From NCBI GenBank assembly GCA_045639325.1, contig JAZUCU010000024.1, positions 1-64,000 on the forward strand: 64,000 nt of DNA, read 5' to 3'. The notes below the pieces were generated by a model. The model saw only the letters and a program-made list of their open reading frames with translations. It was not told the origin of the DNA and did no database searches. This DNA is from RGIG8244 sp045639325 (lineage in GTDB: Bacteria > Verrucomicrobiota > Lentisphaeria > Victivallales > UBA1829). The position numbers and the translations under genes were made by a program. This document shows, piece by piece, positions 42,840-51,758 of this stretch (its first letter is position 1; the number at the start of each line of letters is the position of its first letter).

Positions 42840-43619
42840 TCAACTCTTGCGATAGGCTCCCGGCGGCATGCCGTAAAGCTGTTTGAAACGGCGTGAAAAA
42901 TGGAAACGGTCTTTTACGCCGATCATTTCACAAACCTTTTCGATATCATATTCTCCGTTTTTCAGAAGATACGCCGCCATGGTGTAGCGGACGCTCAACA
43001 GATACTGGTAGGGTGTAACTTTTGTAATTTCCTGAAAACGAGCCAGAAATGCATTAACAGACATCCCGGCTTCCTGCGCCATAGATTCCAATGTGAAATC
43101 ATCTCCCGGATTGTTGCTGATGTGATTCCGCACCCGTGTGATACGGTCATCGGTTTCTGATTCGCAAAGCAGTTCCGGATCCACCTGTTCCAGAACTTCC
43201 GCTGCAAGTTGGAATGCTTTCAACGTGATACGCCATTGTGGAACTTGGGTGTCCAACATATTCTGCAACGATTCAAATTTTTCTTTGATGCTGTCCGTCA
43301 TCGGCAGTTCATGATATAAAATATCGCTGCGCCCGGTGAGCCGGTCCATTTCAAAATGAATATAGAGTTGACGGGGATTTTTTTCGACCCAGGTTTTCAA
43401 TTCGCAATTGGGCACCAGCAGATAAATTTTATCCGGTTGCATTTCGATCTTTTTTCCACCGGAATAAATGCCGGCACCATCGGTATCATTATGATAGAGC
43501 CGCCAGCAATAGCCGGAAAGAGTATTCTGCTGCCATTCGGAAAGAAGTTCAGCGGAATGGACCAGCTGAATCTTCATGGTAGGGTACTGCTGAATAATGC
43601 CTTCATAAATTTTTGTCAT
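42840..43619 (-). CDS. AraC-family transcriptional regulator
   Basis: The 259-aa protein has an N-terminal sensing cupin-like half (IYSGGKKIEMQPDKIYLLVPN near residue 60) and a C-terminal AraC HTH domain with FTLESMAQEAGMSVNAFLARFQEITKVTPYQYLLSVR and VCEMIGVKDRFHFSRRFKQLYGMPPGAYR. GAGGAT lies about 8 bases before the ATG at 43619; the open frame continues to 43721 without a ribosome site. It lies directly downstream of the pilin-GH gene on the same strand. Confidence 0.92.
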   Translation of the reverse strand: MTKIYEGIIQQYPTMKIQLVHSAELLSEWQQNTLSGYCWRLYHNDTDGAGIYSGGKKIEMQPDKIYLLVPNCELKTWVEKNPRQLYIHFEMDRLTGRSDILYHELPMTDSIKEKFESLQNMLDTQVPQWRITLKAFQLAAEVLEQVDPELLCESETDDRITRVRNHISNNPGDDFTLESMAQEAGMSVNAFLARFQEITKVTPYQYLLSVRYTMAAYLLKNGEYDIEKVCEMIGVKDRFHFSRRFKQLYGMPPGAYRKS

Positions 43620-43710
43620 AAAAATATCCTCGTTTTTGAGCTGGAATACTATATCACAAAAATGAGAATTTGCAAATTTATTCAGCAGATATCCCGGAAA
43701 TATTATATTC

Positions 43711-45834
43711 TTATTTCTCAAATTCCATCAGGTATGCACCGAACATTTTTGCATCCAGAGGAATGCGGAATTTGCCATTGCCGCTGCTCTTGATGGTTTT
43801 GATGCCTTCGCCTTTCGGGAATGCATCAGAAAGGATTTTGATGGTGCATTTCTGGTAATCGGCGGGCAGGTTGACTGTGATCTGATTTGTCGCAGAACGG
43901 AACTGGGAAACGACAAGATGCACTTTTCCATCTTTGCTAATACCGGCGAGAGGATAAATGCCTGCGCCTGCATAAGATGTGGTAATCGGCACTTTGTTGA
44001 GGTTCTTTCTTGCAAATTCAGAATAGAAGAGAAGGGCATAATAAAGTTTGTAAGGATTGTTCCAGGAGGCGAATGTACCCCAGCGTCCTGCACTGGCAAA
44101 GTGATAGAAGAATGTCATATCCGCAACTTCCTGAAGAGATACGAGGGTTGCAAGAGAGAATGCGGCGTTTGCCATGGATTTTTTCATGTGATCGTCCGCT
44201 GCAAGATTTTCCCAGTCGAGCGGGTTGAGATTCCATTCAGCAAGGATCACTTCCGCATTGTTGAATCCGTATTTGTCTGCGATGGCACGGATGGATTTCA
44301 TGGTGTTGTAGAAATTGATCGGGTCTCTGACATATCCGGTAACACTGAGGAAGTCCAACGGAATGGATTCTTTCTTGCAGAGTGCCGCCAGTGCTTCCAC
44401 GGATTTGAGCTGAATCGACTGGGGACCGCCAACTTTCACGTTGGGAAATGCTTTTTTCATTTCTGTTGCGAAGTCTCTGTAAAGATCCAGATATTTTTCA
44501 TAAGGACCATCAAACAATTTTTTGTTGTCCGGTTCTTCCCAAAGGGATGCGTAGCGGATGTTCCATTTTTTGCCATTTGCCCAGCCTTCGTTGTAATGAC
44601 GGAGGATATTGACGCAAATTTTTGCCCATTTTTTTGTATCGGTCGGGGGATGTACTCGGAAACGTTTTCCGGAATGTTCAATTGATTCACCAAAGTGGAA
44701 TTCGATTTCAATACCGCAATCTGCGACCTGCTGCAAATAGAAGTCGGTCGGCTCGAAAATGTAATTTCTGGGATCGTCCGGATCGGCATGGAAGAGGGGG
44801 AAGATCTGGCTGACATCGATCAGTGCATACCCGGCGTTATTGTGTGTAGCATCCATGTGTCTGACGCGTGCAGGGGCGAGCTTCTTGAGCAATTCCTTTT
44901 CCTTAAGCATTCTTCCTGCATTGCTGATACGGGGAGAATTGTTCATGCCGAAAATATTTTTTTGTACGGCTCCGGGTTTGTCGGCGGCGAGAGTCAACGT
45001 TACATTTTTGGATGCGGCGAAATGTGTATTGCGTGCAGAAATGATTTTACCTTCTTTTGTATTTTCTTTGCGAATCAACTTTGCGGTGTTGTAAACGATT
45101 TTGTCGTTATCCACGCAGTTCTGAATGTCGCTGGCAATTTCTCTGCGGAGAATATTGCCGATGTCACGGAATTCGTAAAACTTGATATCGAGAGAAGACA
45201 ATGCCTTGATGTCTTTTGTCAGATGTTTCCAGGGGTAAATAATAGTGACATCGCTTTCATGTACGGATTTATTTTTCTTATCACTGGCAATGGTTTTGAT
45301 TTCTGATTTTTTGACTTCCACATCGTTGATCTGATAATGGAAATCGCCTTTTTCGTTGACTGTGACAACGATTTTATCATTAGCTGCATTTCTTGTTTCG
45401 AACCAGAAATAGGAGCTGCCCCAGATGCCGCCTTTTTCATCAAATTTATGAAGATTGTTCGGGATGACGGTTTTGACATTGACGTAAAAATTGGTATCAT
45501 CGAACAGCATTTTTACCGTAATATCAGCCATGGAGCGTTCGAGAGATTCCAGATTGAACAGATCGGTAACGGCATCTGCTTTTTTCCAGACGGCAGCATT
45601 GTTTTTGCCGTCTTTTGTAATCGGAGATTCGGAAGTGTAATAAACAGAGTAGGTCTGACTGATCATTTTTGTTTTCTCCTTTGTTTTGACCGGGGCGTTT
45701 GCAGCATCTGCTTTTGCTGTGACATCTTTCAATTTACCCTTCATGCCGTAAGCGACACCCGTCGTGATGAGTCCGCCGAGCAGGGCAATGATTGCAATTA
45801 CCGCAATGAGTTCGACCATTGAAAATCTCTTCAT
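43711..45834 (-). CDS. Pilin-leader / CBM9-like / GH39-like glycosidase fusion
   Basis: The 707-aa protein opens with a type IV prepilin leader and hydrophobic helix (MKRFSMVELIAVIAIIALL, Glu at +5), followed by a linker rich in Ala/Lys (about 35-60). Residues 70-260 look like a CBM9-type carbohydrate-binding domain (DGKNNAAVWKKADAV, MLFDDTNFYV, YPWKHL). Residues 290-700 form a (beta/alpha)8 clan-A glycosidase: the acid/base is E434 in LWEEPDN, with Glu replacing the Asn normally before it, and the nucleophile is E533 in ILAEWN. The ending (600-705) is the beta-sandwich usual in GH39 (NQITVNLPADY). A divergent AraC gene at 45998 is the probable regulator. A pilin leader on an enzyme is unusual. 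Confidence 0.82.
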   Translation of the reverse strand: MKRFSMVELIAVIAIIALLGGLITTGVAYGMKGKLKDVTAKADAANAPVKTKEKTKMISQTYSVYYTSESPITKDGKNNAAVWKKADAVTDLFNLESLERSMADITVKMLFDDTNFYVNVKTVIPNNLHKFDEKGGIWGSSYFWFETRNAANDKIVVTVNEKGDFHYQINDVEVKKSEIKTIASDKKNKSVHESDVTIIYPWKHLTKDIKALSSLDIKFYEFRDIGNILRREIASDIQNCVDNDKIVYNTAKLIRKENTKEGKIISARNTHFAASKNVTLTLAADKPGAVQKNIFGMNNSPRISNAGRMLKEKELLKKLAPARVRHMDATHNNAGYALIDVSQIFPLFHADPDDPRNYIFEPTDFYLQQVADCGIEIEFHFGESIEHSGKRFRVHPPTDTKKWAKICVNILRHYNEGWANGKKWNIRYASLWEEPDNKKLFDGPYEKYLDLYRDFATEMKKAFPNVKVGGPQSIQLKSVEALAALCKKESIPLDFLSVTGYVRDPINFYNTMKSIRAIADKYGFNNAEVILAEWNLNPLDWENLAADDHMKKSMANAAFSLATLVSLQEVADMTFFYHFASAGRWGTFASWNNPYKLYYALLFYSEFARKNLNKVPITTSYAGAGIYPLAGISKDGKVHLVVSQFRSATNQITVNLPADYQKCTIKILSDAFPKGEGIKTIKSSGNGKFRIPLDAKMFGAYLMEFEK

Positions 45835-45895
45835 TTTCTTGTTGCTCCTATCCTTGTTTTGTTGTTTTTGAAACTTTTTATTCTTTTCTGATTGC

Positions 45896-45915
45896 AGAGA
45901 AAAAAATCTCTGCTA
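45896..45915. promoter_or_regulatory. Inverted repeat between the divergent pilin-GH and AraC genes
   Basis: GCAGAGA (45896-45902) and TCTCTGC (45909-45915), separated by six A. A TATAAT lies just to the right (45921-45926). A likely operator for the AraC protein or a promoter element. Confidence 0.45.
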
Positions 45916-45997
45916 TATTATAATGTACACAGTATCAGGAAATATTCAATCTTGATTCGGAATATAATATCGAACAATTGTGCCAAAGTATAGAACA

Positions 45998-46849
45998 ATG
46001 ATGATAGAACGTAAAAGAATCCTCTATATGCCGGGGCGAACGCAGCGTTATTTGCAGCTGGGGTGTCAGATTTCGGAATTCGGATATTTGCCCGATCAGG
46101 TTCCGATGAACAGAAACCGTACTCTCAACGCCCTGTTTTTCTGCATTATTCTGTGCAGTGACGGCAAGGGGAGGGCACTGATCAATGGCATGCCTGTCAA
46201 CAGTAGATTTTCTCCTCCGTTTCTCACTATTCATACGCCGGGGACGGTTCTCCATACGGTTCAGCCGTCTCTGCACGATGAAATTTATTTCAGTTATTCC
46301 GGAGAAAATGCGGAAAATATGATGAAGATGGGCTTTCAGAGCGGACATTTTGAGGTGACTCCGGAAATCAGTGATATTATAGCCCGGATCCGGAGCAATT
46401 TGTGCTTGCCCGATTCGCCCGGTAAAGCGGATATGATGGATCTGCTGGCATTGCAATTACTGGTTGCCATCCGGGAATCGAAAGAAATGTGTTCGGAGAA
46501 ATATCGGGAAGATGGAACACGATTTCCCGAGCTGACCAATTATCTGGAAATGCATTATCTGGAAAATCCGTCCTTATCGTTTCTGCTCCACAAATTCGGA
46601 TTTTCCCGGCGGACATTTTTCCGTTTATGGAAGAAGAAATATACTTGTTCTTATACCGAATTTCTGAATGAATTGAAATTGAAGCATGGCGAGAGTCTTC
46701 TGGTAACGACTAATTTATCGGTGGAAGAAATCGCCCAGCAATGTGCATTTGCATCGGCAACTTATTTTATCCGGCGTTTCAAAAGTTATTACGGGGCGAC
46801 ACCGGTCGTATACAAAAAGCTCCGTCTGGCAGAAAAAATCCTGCAATAA
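45998..46849 (+). CDS. AraC-family transcriptional regulator
   Basis: The 283-aa protein has a C-terminal AraC HTH domain with LSFLLHKFGFSRRTFFRLWKKKYTCSYTEFLNELKL and LSVEEIAQQCAFASATYFIRRFKSYYGATP, and an N-terminal sensor half. It is divergent from the pilin-GH39-like gene and shares its 160-bp control region, so it probably regulates that gene. The start is uncertain: GTG 45980, ATG 45998 or ATG 46001, none with a strong ribosome site. Confidence 0.88.
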   Translation: MMIERKRILYMPGRTQRYLQLGCQISEFGYLPDQVPMNRNRTLNALFFCIILCSDGKGRALINGMPVNSRFSPPFLTIHTPGTVLHTVQPSLHDEIYFSYSGENAENMMKMGFQSGHFEVTPEISDIIARIRSNLCLPDSPGKADMMDLLALQLLVAIRESKEMCSEKYREDGTRFPELTNYLEMHYLENPSLSFLLHKFGFSRRTFFRLWKKKYTCSYTEFLNELKLKHGESLLVTTNLSVEEIAQQCAFASATYFIRRFKSYYGATPVVYKKLRLAEKILQ

Positions 46850-46920
46850 TCATCTTGTATTTTTCCTTTTTACATTTATATTACAGCAAACAGCAAACAG
46901 CAAAAGAAAGGTTGATAATT

Positions 46921-48030
46921 ATGAGTAAATCCAAGGTTTATTTTACTGATTTCCGTACTGAATTTCATGGCAGAAGTTTATTGCATAAAATGCAGCGTCT
47001 TATGAAAAAAGCCGGATTTGAATCCATGGATCTGGAAGACAAATTCGTCGCCATCAAAATGCATTTCGGCGAAGTCGGTAATCTGGCATTTCTCCGTCCG
47101 AATTATGCAAAAGCGGTCGCCGATTATGTAAAAGAGCTGGGCGGCAAACCTTACCTGACCGATTGTAATACTCTCTATGTCGGCGGCAGACGCAATGCGC
47201 TGGATCATCTGGATACCGCCGCGCTGAACGGATTCTCCATGGTTTCCACCGGATGCCAGATTCTGATCGGCGATGGGTTGAAAGGGGATGATGAATTGAA
47301 TGTGCCGGTCCCCAACGGAAAACATTTCAAAACGGCAAAAATCGGCAGAGCGGTTATGGATGCCGATGTGTTTATCAGTTTGACTCACTTCAAAGGTCAT
47401 GAGAAAATGGGCATTGGCGGTGTCATCAAGAATATCGGTATGGGCTGCGGTTCCCGTGCCGGTAAAATGGAAATGCACAGCGATGGCAAGCCGGTTGTAG
47501 ATGATGATTGCGTCGGTTGCGGCATTTGTGCAAAACATTGTGCTTTCCATGCGCTGAAACTGGATGCTGCGGCAAAGAAAATGACCATTGACCATAATCT
47601 TTGTGCCGGTTGCGGACGTTGTATCAATGTCTGCCCGAAAGATGCGCTGGTTGCCACCTGGGGACAGCATGATAAAATTCTGGATGAAAAGACAGCGGAA
47701 TATGCAGCTGCCGTGTTGGCGGGACGTCCTCATTTCCACATCAGTCTGCTTTGTGATATTACGCCGAATTGTGACTGTCACGGAGAAAATGATGCTGCGA
47801 TTCTGCCGGATATCGGTATTCTTGCCGGCTTTGACCCGGTTGCGTTGGATGTTGCGGCGTGCGACCTGTGTAATAAAGCACCGCGTCTGCACAATTCCTG
47901 GCTGGATGACTGTCCGGAAACGGATGATGTATTCAATGATGCCCATGACAATACCCATTGGCGTGATACCATTGATTATGCGGTTTCCATCGGTCTGGGC
48001 AGTGATCAGTATGAATTGATTCCGCTTTGA
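46921..48030 (+). CDS. DUF362 protein with two 4Fe-4S ferredoxin motifs
   Basis: The 369-aa protein has an N-terminal DUF362 domain (FVAIKMHFGEVGN near residue 43; FISLTHFKGHEKMGIGGVIKN near 150) and two complete ferredoxin motifs, CVGCGICAKHC near residue 198 and CAGCGRCINVCP near residue 227. The family occurs in anaerobes and is thought to be an iron-sulfur electron-transfer or maturation protein; the exact role is not known. It has no signal. AAAGG lies about 8 bases before the ATG. It is transcribed as a single gene after the AraC gene. Confidence 0.9.
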   Translation: MSKSKVYFTDFRTEFHGRSLLHKMQRLMKKAGFESMDLEDKFVAIKMHFGEVGNLAFLRPNYAKAVADYVKELGGKPYLTDCNTLYVGGRRNALDHLDTAALNGFSMVSTGCQILIGDGLKGDDELNVPVPNGKHFKTAKIGRAVMDADVFISLTHFKGHEKMGIGGVIKNIGMGCGSRAGKMEMHSDGKPVVDDDCVGCGICAKHCAFHALKLDAAAKKMTIDHNLCAGCGRCINVCPKDALVATWGQHDKILDEKTAEYAAAVLAGRPHFHISLLCDITPNCDCHGENDAAILPDIGILAGFDPVALDVAACDLCNKAPRLHNSWLDDCPETDDVFNDAHDNTHWRDTIDYAVSIGLGSDQYELIPL

Positions 48031-48068
48031 TTTATAGCCAAAAAGTTAAAAAAAAGTTGCTTTTATAC

Positions 48069-48096
48069 TTGACTTTTTCCATAAACTGGTTAATAG
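48069..48096 (+). promoter_or_regulatory. Promoter of the 48151-51614 unit
   Basis: TTGACT at 48069-48074, 16 bp, TAATAG at 48091-48096, 55 bp before the ATG. Confidence 0.6.
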
Positions 48097-48150
48097 TACT
48101 TAACTGATAAAAAACATAACAACATAAATTGCAGAGAAAGGAGAATAAAA

Positions 48151-49041
48151 ATGAAACACTTTGCAATGCTTACACTTGTTGCCGCAACCGCCCTTACCGG
48201 TGTTTATGCTGCGGATCTCGCCCCTGTCAAATCCACAGTAAAACAGGTTTATGTTTATCAGCCGGAAAAATATTCTGTCCGTCAGGGCGGTACGATTTCC
48301 AATCAGTTCAATACCTATTTGCTTACTGTGACGGTTTCCAAACCGATGGGTAACAAACCTCCGCAGCTTCAGTTTGATATCTCCGCCGGTAATTTCGGTT
48401 TCAATCCGCTGATCAACCCCCTGCGTATCACGGTCAACGATATTGCTCTGAGTAAACTTTCTGTTAAAGCAGAAGATTTCACTGCCTGGAAAGATGGCGA
48501 TAAAGCCGGTACACAGTTGAAGCTTAACTTCGACGGTGCAAAATATACTCTGATCAGCTACATGCGCCCCGATTCTCCGGTTCTGTGGATGACTTTGAAA
48601 GCAGACCCCTCCAGCGTTGAACCCACAGAAACTTTGACGATTCAGGTTTCCAACCTGACATCCAACCTCGTCCGCGTCAACAAAAAGATAGCCTGGATCG
48701 GTGCTTATCAGCGTGAATTCATCACTCCGACCCGTACATTGAAACAGCAGGTAAAAGAATATGTCCTGACTCCGGCAGAAAATGAGATCACATTCACAGA
48801 CAAAATCTTTGACGGCTCTGCAAAAGATAAAGGTGCAGGTCCCACCTGGTTCCAGTTCGATTCTTCTGTTGTTACAAAAGCAACGGTTACTGTCCGTAAC
48901 GAATGGGTGAATGTCGTCAAAATGACCGTGAAACCGGATGCAAAGGAATTCAAGTTCGCTTACTGGCAGCAGAAGCCCGCCATTTCCAATGCTGATTTCC
49001 AGAAGAAACTCAAAGAAGAAAAGAAAGCATTCACCCGCTGA
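48151..49041 (+). CDS. Secreted protein of unknown function
   Basis: The 296-aa protein has a standard signal peptide (residues 1-20, cleavage after VYA). The mature protein is beta-rich with alternating hydrophobic residues and no Cys pairs; a stretch near residue 200 (VKEYVLTPAENEITFTDKI) and the ending EKKAFTR give no family. GAAAGGAG lies 8 bases before the ATG. It is 29 bp upstream of the secreted DUF4838 protein and probably works with it in the periplasm or outside the cell, perhaps as a binding partner. Confidence 0.8.
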   Translation: MKHFAMLTLVAATALTGVYAADLAPVKSTVKQVYVYQPEKYSVRQGGTISNQFNTYLLTVTVSKPMGNKPPQLQFDISAGNFGFNPLINPLRITVNDIALSKLSVKAEDFTAWKDGDKAGTQLKLNFDGAKYTLISYMRPDSPVLWMTLKADPSSVEPTETLTIQVSNLTSNLVRVNKKIAWIGAYQREFITPTRTLKQQVKEYVLTPAENEITFTDKIFDGSAKDKGAGPTWFQFDSSVVTKATVTVRNEWVNVVKMTVKPDAKEFKFAYWQQKPAISNADFQKKLKEEKKAFTR

Positions 49042-49070
49042 TTTGCTTTATCTGAAGAAAGATTTTACTG

Positions 49071-51614
49071 ATGAAAATTAAAAATTTACTTCTTGCGGCA
49101 GTCGCTCTTTCTGCCGCAACGGTGTGGTCGTATGACCTCAAGACTGTGGAACTTGTTCCGGTCAAGTTTGAAAAAGCTCCGTCCCATGCACCCGTCAAGA
49201 TGGTGGAGAATGGTAAATTGAATTTTGCCATTGTTGCCGACTTGAAGGCGGAAAAACGTATGCGTGCAGCAAAAAAATCCCGTTCGGAAGAATCCATAGC
49301 TCCCGCGATTGAGATTTTGACGGAAGCGATTGAAAAATGTACGGGTGTCAAGCCTCAGGTGTTGGACATCAAAGATGCGGCCAAGGCGAAATATATGATC
49401 GTTCTTGGTGACAACGCAATCACCCGTGCAAATGGCATTGACGTCAAGAAGCTGCCCACACAGGGATTTGCCATCAAGACCTTTAATAAAGGTATTATCA
49501 TTGCCGGTTATGATACGGCTCTGATCAATGGCTGGAACACCAAGCCGTTGGAACACAAAGGTTCCAGCACCGGTACAAAGTATGGTGCTTATGACTTTGT
49601 GGAACGTTTTCTGGAAGTCCGTTACTTCTTCCCGGGGCAATACGGAACCATCTGGCCGAAAGTCAAAAATCTGACGTTGAAGCCGGTTTATTACACGGAT
49701 GCGCCGTACTTCGATCAGCGTAACGGTATTTTCTATCTCGGTTTGGGATTTGCGAAAGCCGCCGGTAAAAAATTCTGGCAGGAATATCTGGGCGAAATTA
49801 CCAAAAAAGATGCGATCTTCTGGGATCGTTGGCGTATGGGCGGCACATCATCCGCAGGCGGTTCCCATTCTCCGCGTCCGGAAATGATTGCAAAAGCCTA
49901 TCCGGACAAACTGGAAAAGATTTTCTATAAATCCCCTGCCGGCAATTTCTGGTATAACCCCAAAGCTCACATCGGTAATTATTATGACGTCGTGAACCTG
50001 GATTTTGCAGACATCCTGATTGATGGTGCGAAGAAATATTATGCATCCAATGGTAAGGATAACAAGTACGGTTTCTCCGGCTGCAATCTCAGCTATTTCT
50101 CCTTCGGTATGTGCGATACGCTTCTGCCCGATACCGATGTGATCAATCATCCGGTCGTCAAAAAACTCGGTCTGATGACACAGAAAGATTTGGACCGTAA
50201 TAAATTTTATGCAGGCACAACGGGTGACAATGCCGGTATGGCAAATATCTATGCCCGTTTCCACCAGTATCTGGCAAAACGTCTGCAGAAAGAACTCCCG
50301 GGTGTCAAACTGTATATTATGGCATATTACAATGCCCAGTTTGCAGGTACCGATCCCCGTTGGATTCTGCCTCCGAATACAGAAGTCAACCTCTGTCTCG
50401 GTTCCATGCCCAACAATACACGCAATAAAGTGATTGCAGAGAAAGCGGTTCAGGTTGCCAAAGAATGGTATGAATCTCTCGGTAACCGCCCGGTTCAGAA
50501 AATGTGGCTTTATGCGGGAACGGATCCGTTTGTTCAGGCCGTGAACGGGGAATTTGTCGGCGACATTCCCAAACTGTTCGGCAAATATATGGGTACGACC
50601 TCTCTGTTCTTTGACCATTGTACAGGTTCTCCGGGTAACTACTGGTTCTTCTATTATTCCTATTATGCCGCCTATCGCTCCATGTGGAATCCGAATTGGA
50701 ATGCAGCTGCCGCGATTGATGCACACTGGGCAAAATTCTATGGCAAGGAAGCGGGTAAATATCTGCTCCAGTTCCACAAACATTTGCGCTATTGCTTCGA
50801 AAAATATGCCACAACCGGTACCGAAACGGTTAAATCAATTGTTTATCCGGCACCGGAAATTCACAAATTGAAAGACCTGCTGGCGAAAGCAGAGAAAGCG
50901 ATCAACCCCGGTTCTGTTGAAGCAAAACGTTTCAAACTCTTTGCTGCTCCCTGGGAAAAAGCATTTGATAAAGTATTGAATCAGCTTTCCTATGAACGCC
51001 CGATTCATAACGTTTATCAGTTGCTCCGTAATGAAAAAGTTACAATCGACGGTAAAGGCACTGAAAAATTCTGGGCAAAAGCTCAGAACATGAAACTGAT
51101 GGATCCCAAGGGAACCACAACCCCGGTCAAATATCCTGCCGATATCAAACTCGCATGGGATAAACAAGGGATCTACGGTTTGTTTACTATGAAACACAGC
51201 CCGATTATGGCGGATCCCAAGAAAGATTTGTTTGTCAATGACAACTTTGAATTCTTCCTTTCTCCCGGCATGAAGCTGGAAGTGGAATACCAGTTTGTCT
51301 TCGACGCATTGAAACAGACCTTCTTTGGCACCAAACGTCATCTGCCGATTCCACAGCCATTTGACAGTTATTGGAAAGTCAAAGGCTTCAAGCTGGAATG
51401 TACACATGGCAAGGACTTCTTCACTGCAGAATTCTTTGTCCCGTATTCTGCACTGAATGAAAAAGCCCCGAACGTGTACGATACCTGGCATTGTAACGTT
51501 GTCCGCAACAAATTCTCCGTGCCCCGCGAATACAGCGGTACTTCCATGACTCTTGGCAACAACCACAATATGAGCATGTACGGTATCATCAAGTTCGCCG
51601 GTAAAGGGGAATAA
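49071..51614 (+). CDS. Secreted DUF4838 glycoside-hydrolase-like protein with CBM9-like C-terminus
   Basis: The 847-aa protein has a signal peptide (1-20, cleavage after VWS or nearby). Residues 60-200 resemble the GH20/67-like N-terminal domain: YMIVLGDNAIT, then GFAIKTFNKGIIIAGYD and GTKYGAYDFVERFLEVRYFFPGQYGTIWP, all hallmarks of DUF4838 proteins. The central TIM-barrel-like part spans about 200-560 (SLFFDHCTGSPGNYWFFYYSY). Residues 650-847 read as a CBM9-like sugar-binding domain (VTIDGKGTEKFWAKAQNMKLM, AWDKQGIYGLFTM, DNFEFFLSPG). DUF4838 is common in Lentisphaerota; activity is unproven. It is in one unit with the secreted protein upstream and ends in a clear terminator. Confidence 0.85.
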   Translation: MKIKNLLLAAVALSAATVWSYDLKTVELVPVKFEKAPSHAPVKMVENGKLNFAIVADLKAEKRMRAAKKSRSEESIAPAIEILTEAIEKCTGVKPQVLDIKDAAKAKYMIVLGDNAITRANGIDVKKLPTQGFAIKTFNKGIIIAGYDTALINGWNTKPLEHKGSSTGTKYGAYDFVERFLEVRYFFPGQYGTIWPKVKNLTLKPVYYTDAPYFDQRNGIFYLGLGFAKAAGKKFWQEYLGEITKKDAIFWDRWRMGGTSSAGGSHSPRPEMIAKAYPDKLEKIFYKSPAGNFWYNPKAHIGNYYDVVNLDFADILIDGAKKYYASNGKDNKYGFSGCNLSYFSFGMCDTLLPDTDVINHPVVKKLGLMTQKDLDRNKFYAGTTGDNAGMANIYARFHQYLAKRLQKELPGVKLYIMAYYNAQFAGTDPRWILPPNTEVNLCLGSMPNNTRNKVIAEKAVQVAKEWYESLGNRPVQKMWLYAGTDPFVQAVNGEFVGDIPKLFGKYMGTTSLFFDHCTGSPGNYWFFYYSYYAAYRSMWNPNWNAAAAIDAHWAKFYGKEAGKYLLQFHKHLRYCFEKYATTGTETVKSIVYPAPEIHKLKDLLAKAEKAINPGSVEAKRFKLFAAPWEKAFDKVLNQLSYERPIHNVYQLLRNEKVTIDGKGTEKFWAKAQNMKLMDPKGTTTPVKYPADIKLAWDKQGIYGLFTMKHSPIMADPKKDLFVNDNFEFFLSPGMKLEVEYQFVFDALKQTFFGTKRHLPIPQPFDSYWKVKGFKLECTHGKDFFTAEFFVPYSALNEKAPNVYDTWHCNVVRNKFSVPREYSGTSMTLGNNHNMSMYGIIKFAGKGE

Positions 51615-51640
51615 ATATCACTTTTAATTGTTAAAGTGGA

Positions 51641-51668
51641 AAACTCTCTGTGTTTTTGCAGAGAGTTT
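51641..51668 (+). terminator. Intrinsic terminator of the DUF4838 unit
   Basis: A perfect 10-bp stem (51641-51650 with 51659-51668), 8-nt loop and T-run. Confidence 0.93.
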
Positions 51669-51680
51669 TTTTATTTTTAC

Positions 51681-51708
51681 TTGCTTTTTCCAAAAGAGCT
51701 GTTACATT
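51681..51708 (+). promoter_or_regulatory. Promoter of the 51759 gene
   Basis: TTGCTT at 51681-51686, 16 bp, TACATT at 51703-51708, 51 bp before the ATG. Confidence 0.5.
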
Positions 51709-51758
51709 AGCAACAATCACAATATTGTAGAATCATTTAAAATAGAAAGGCTCAAAAG

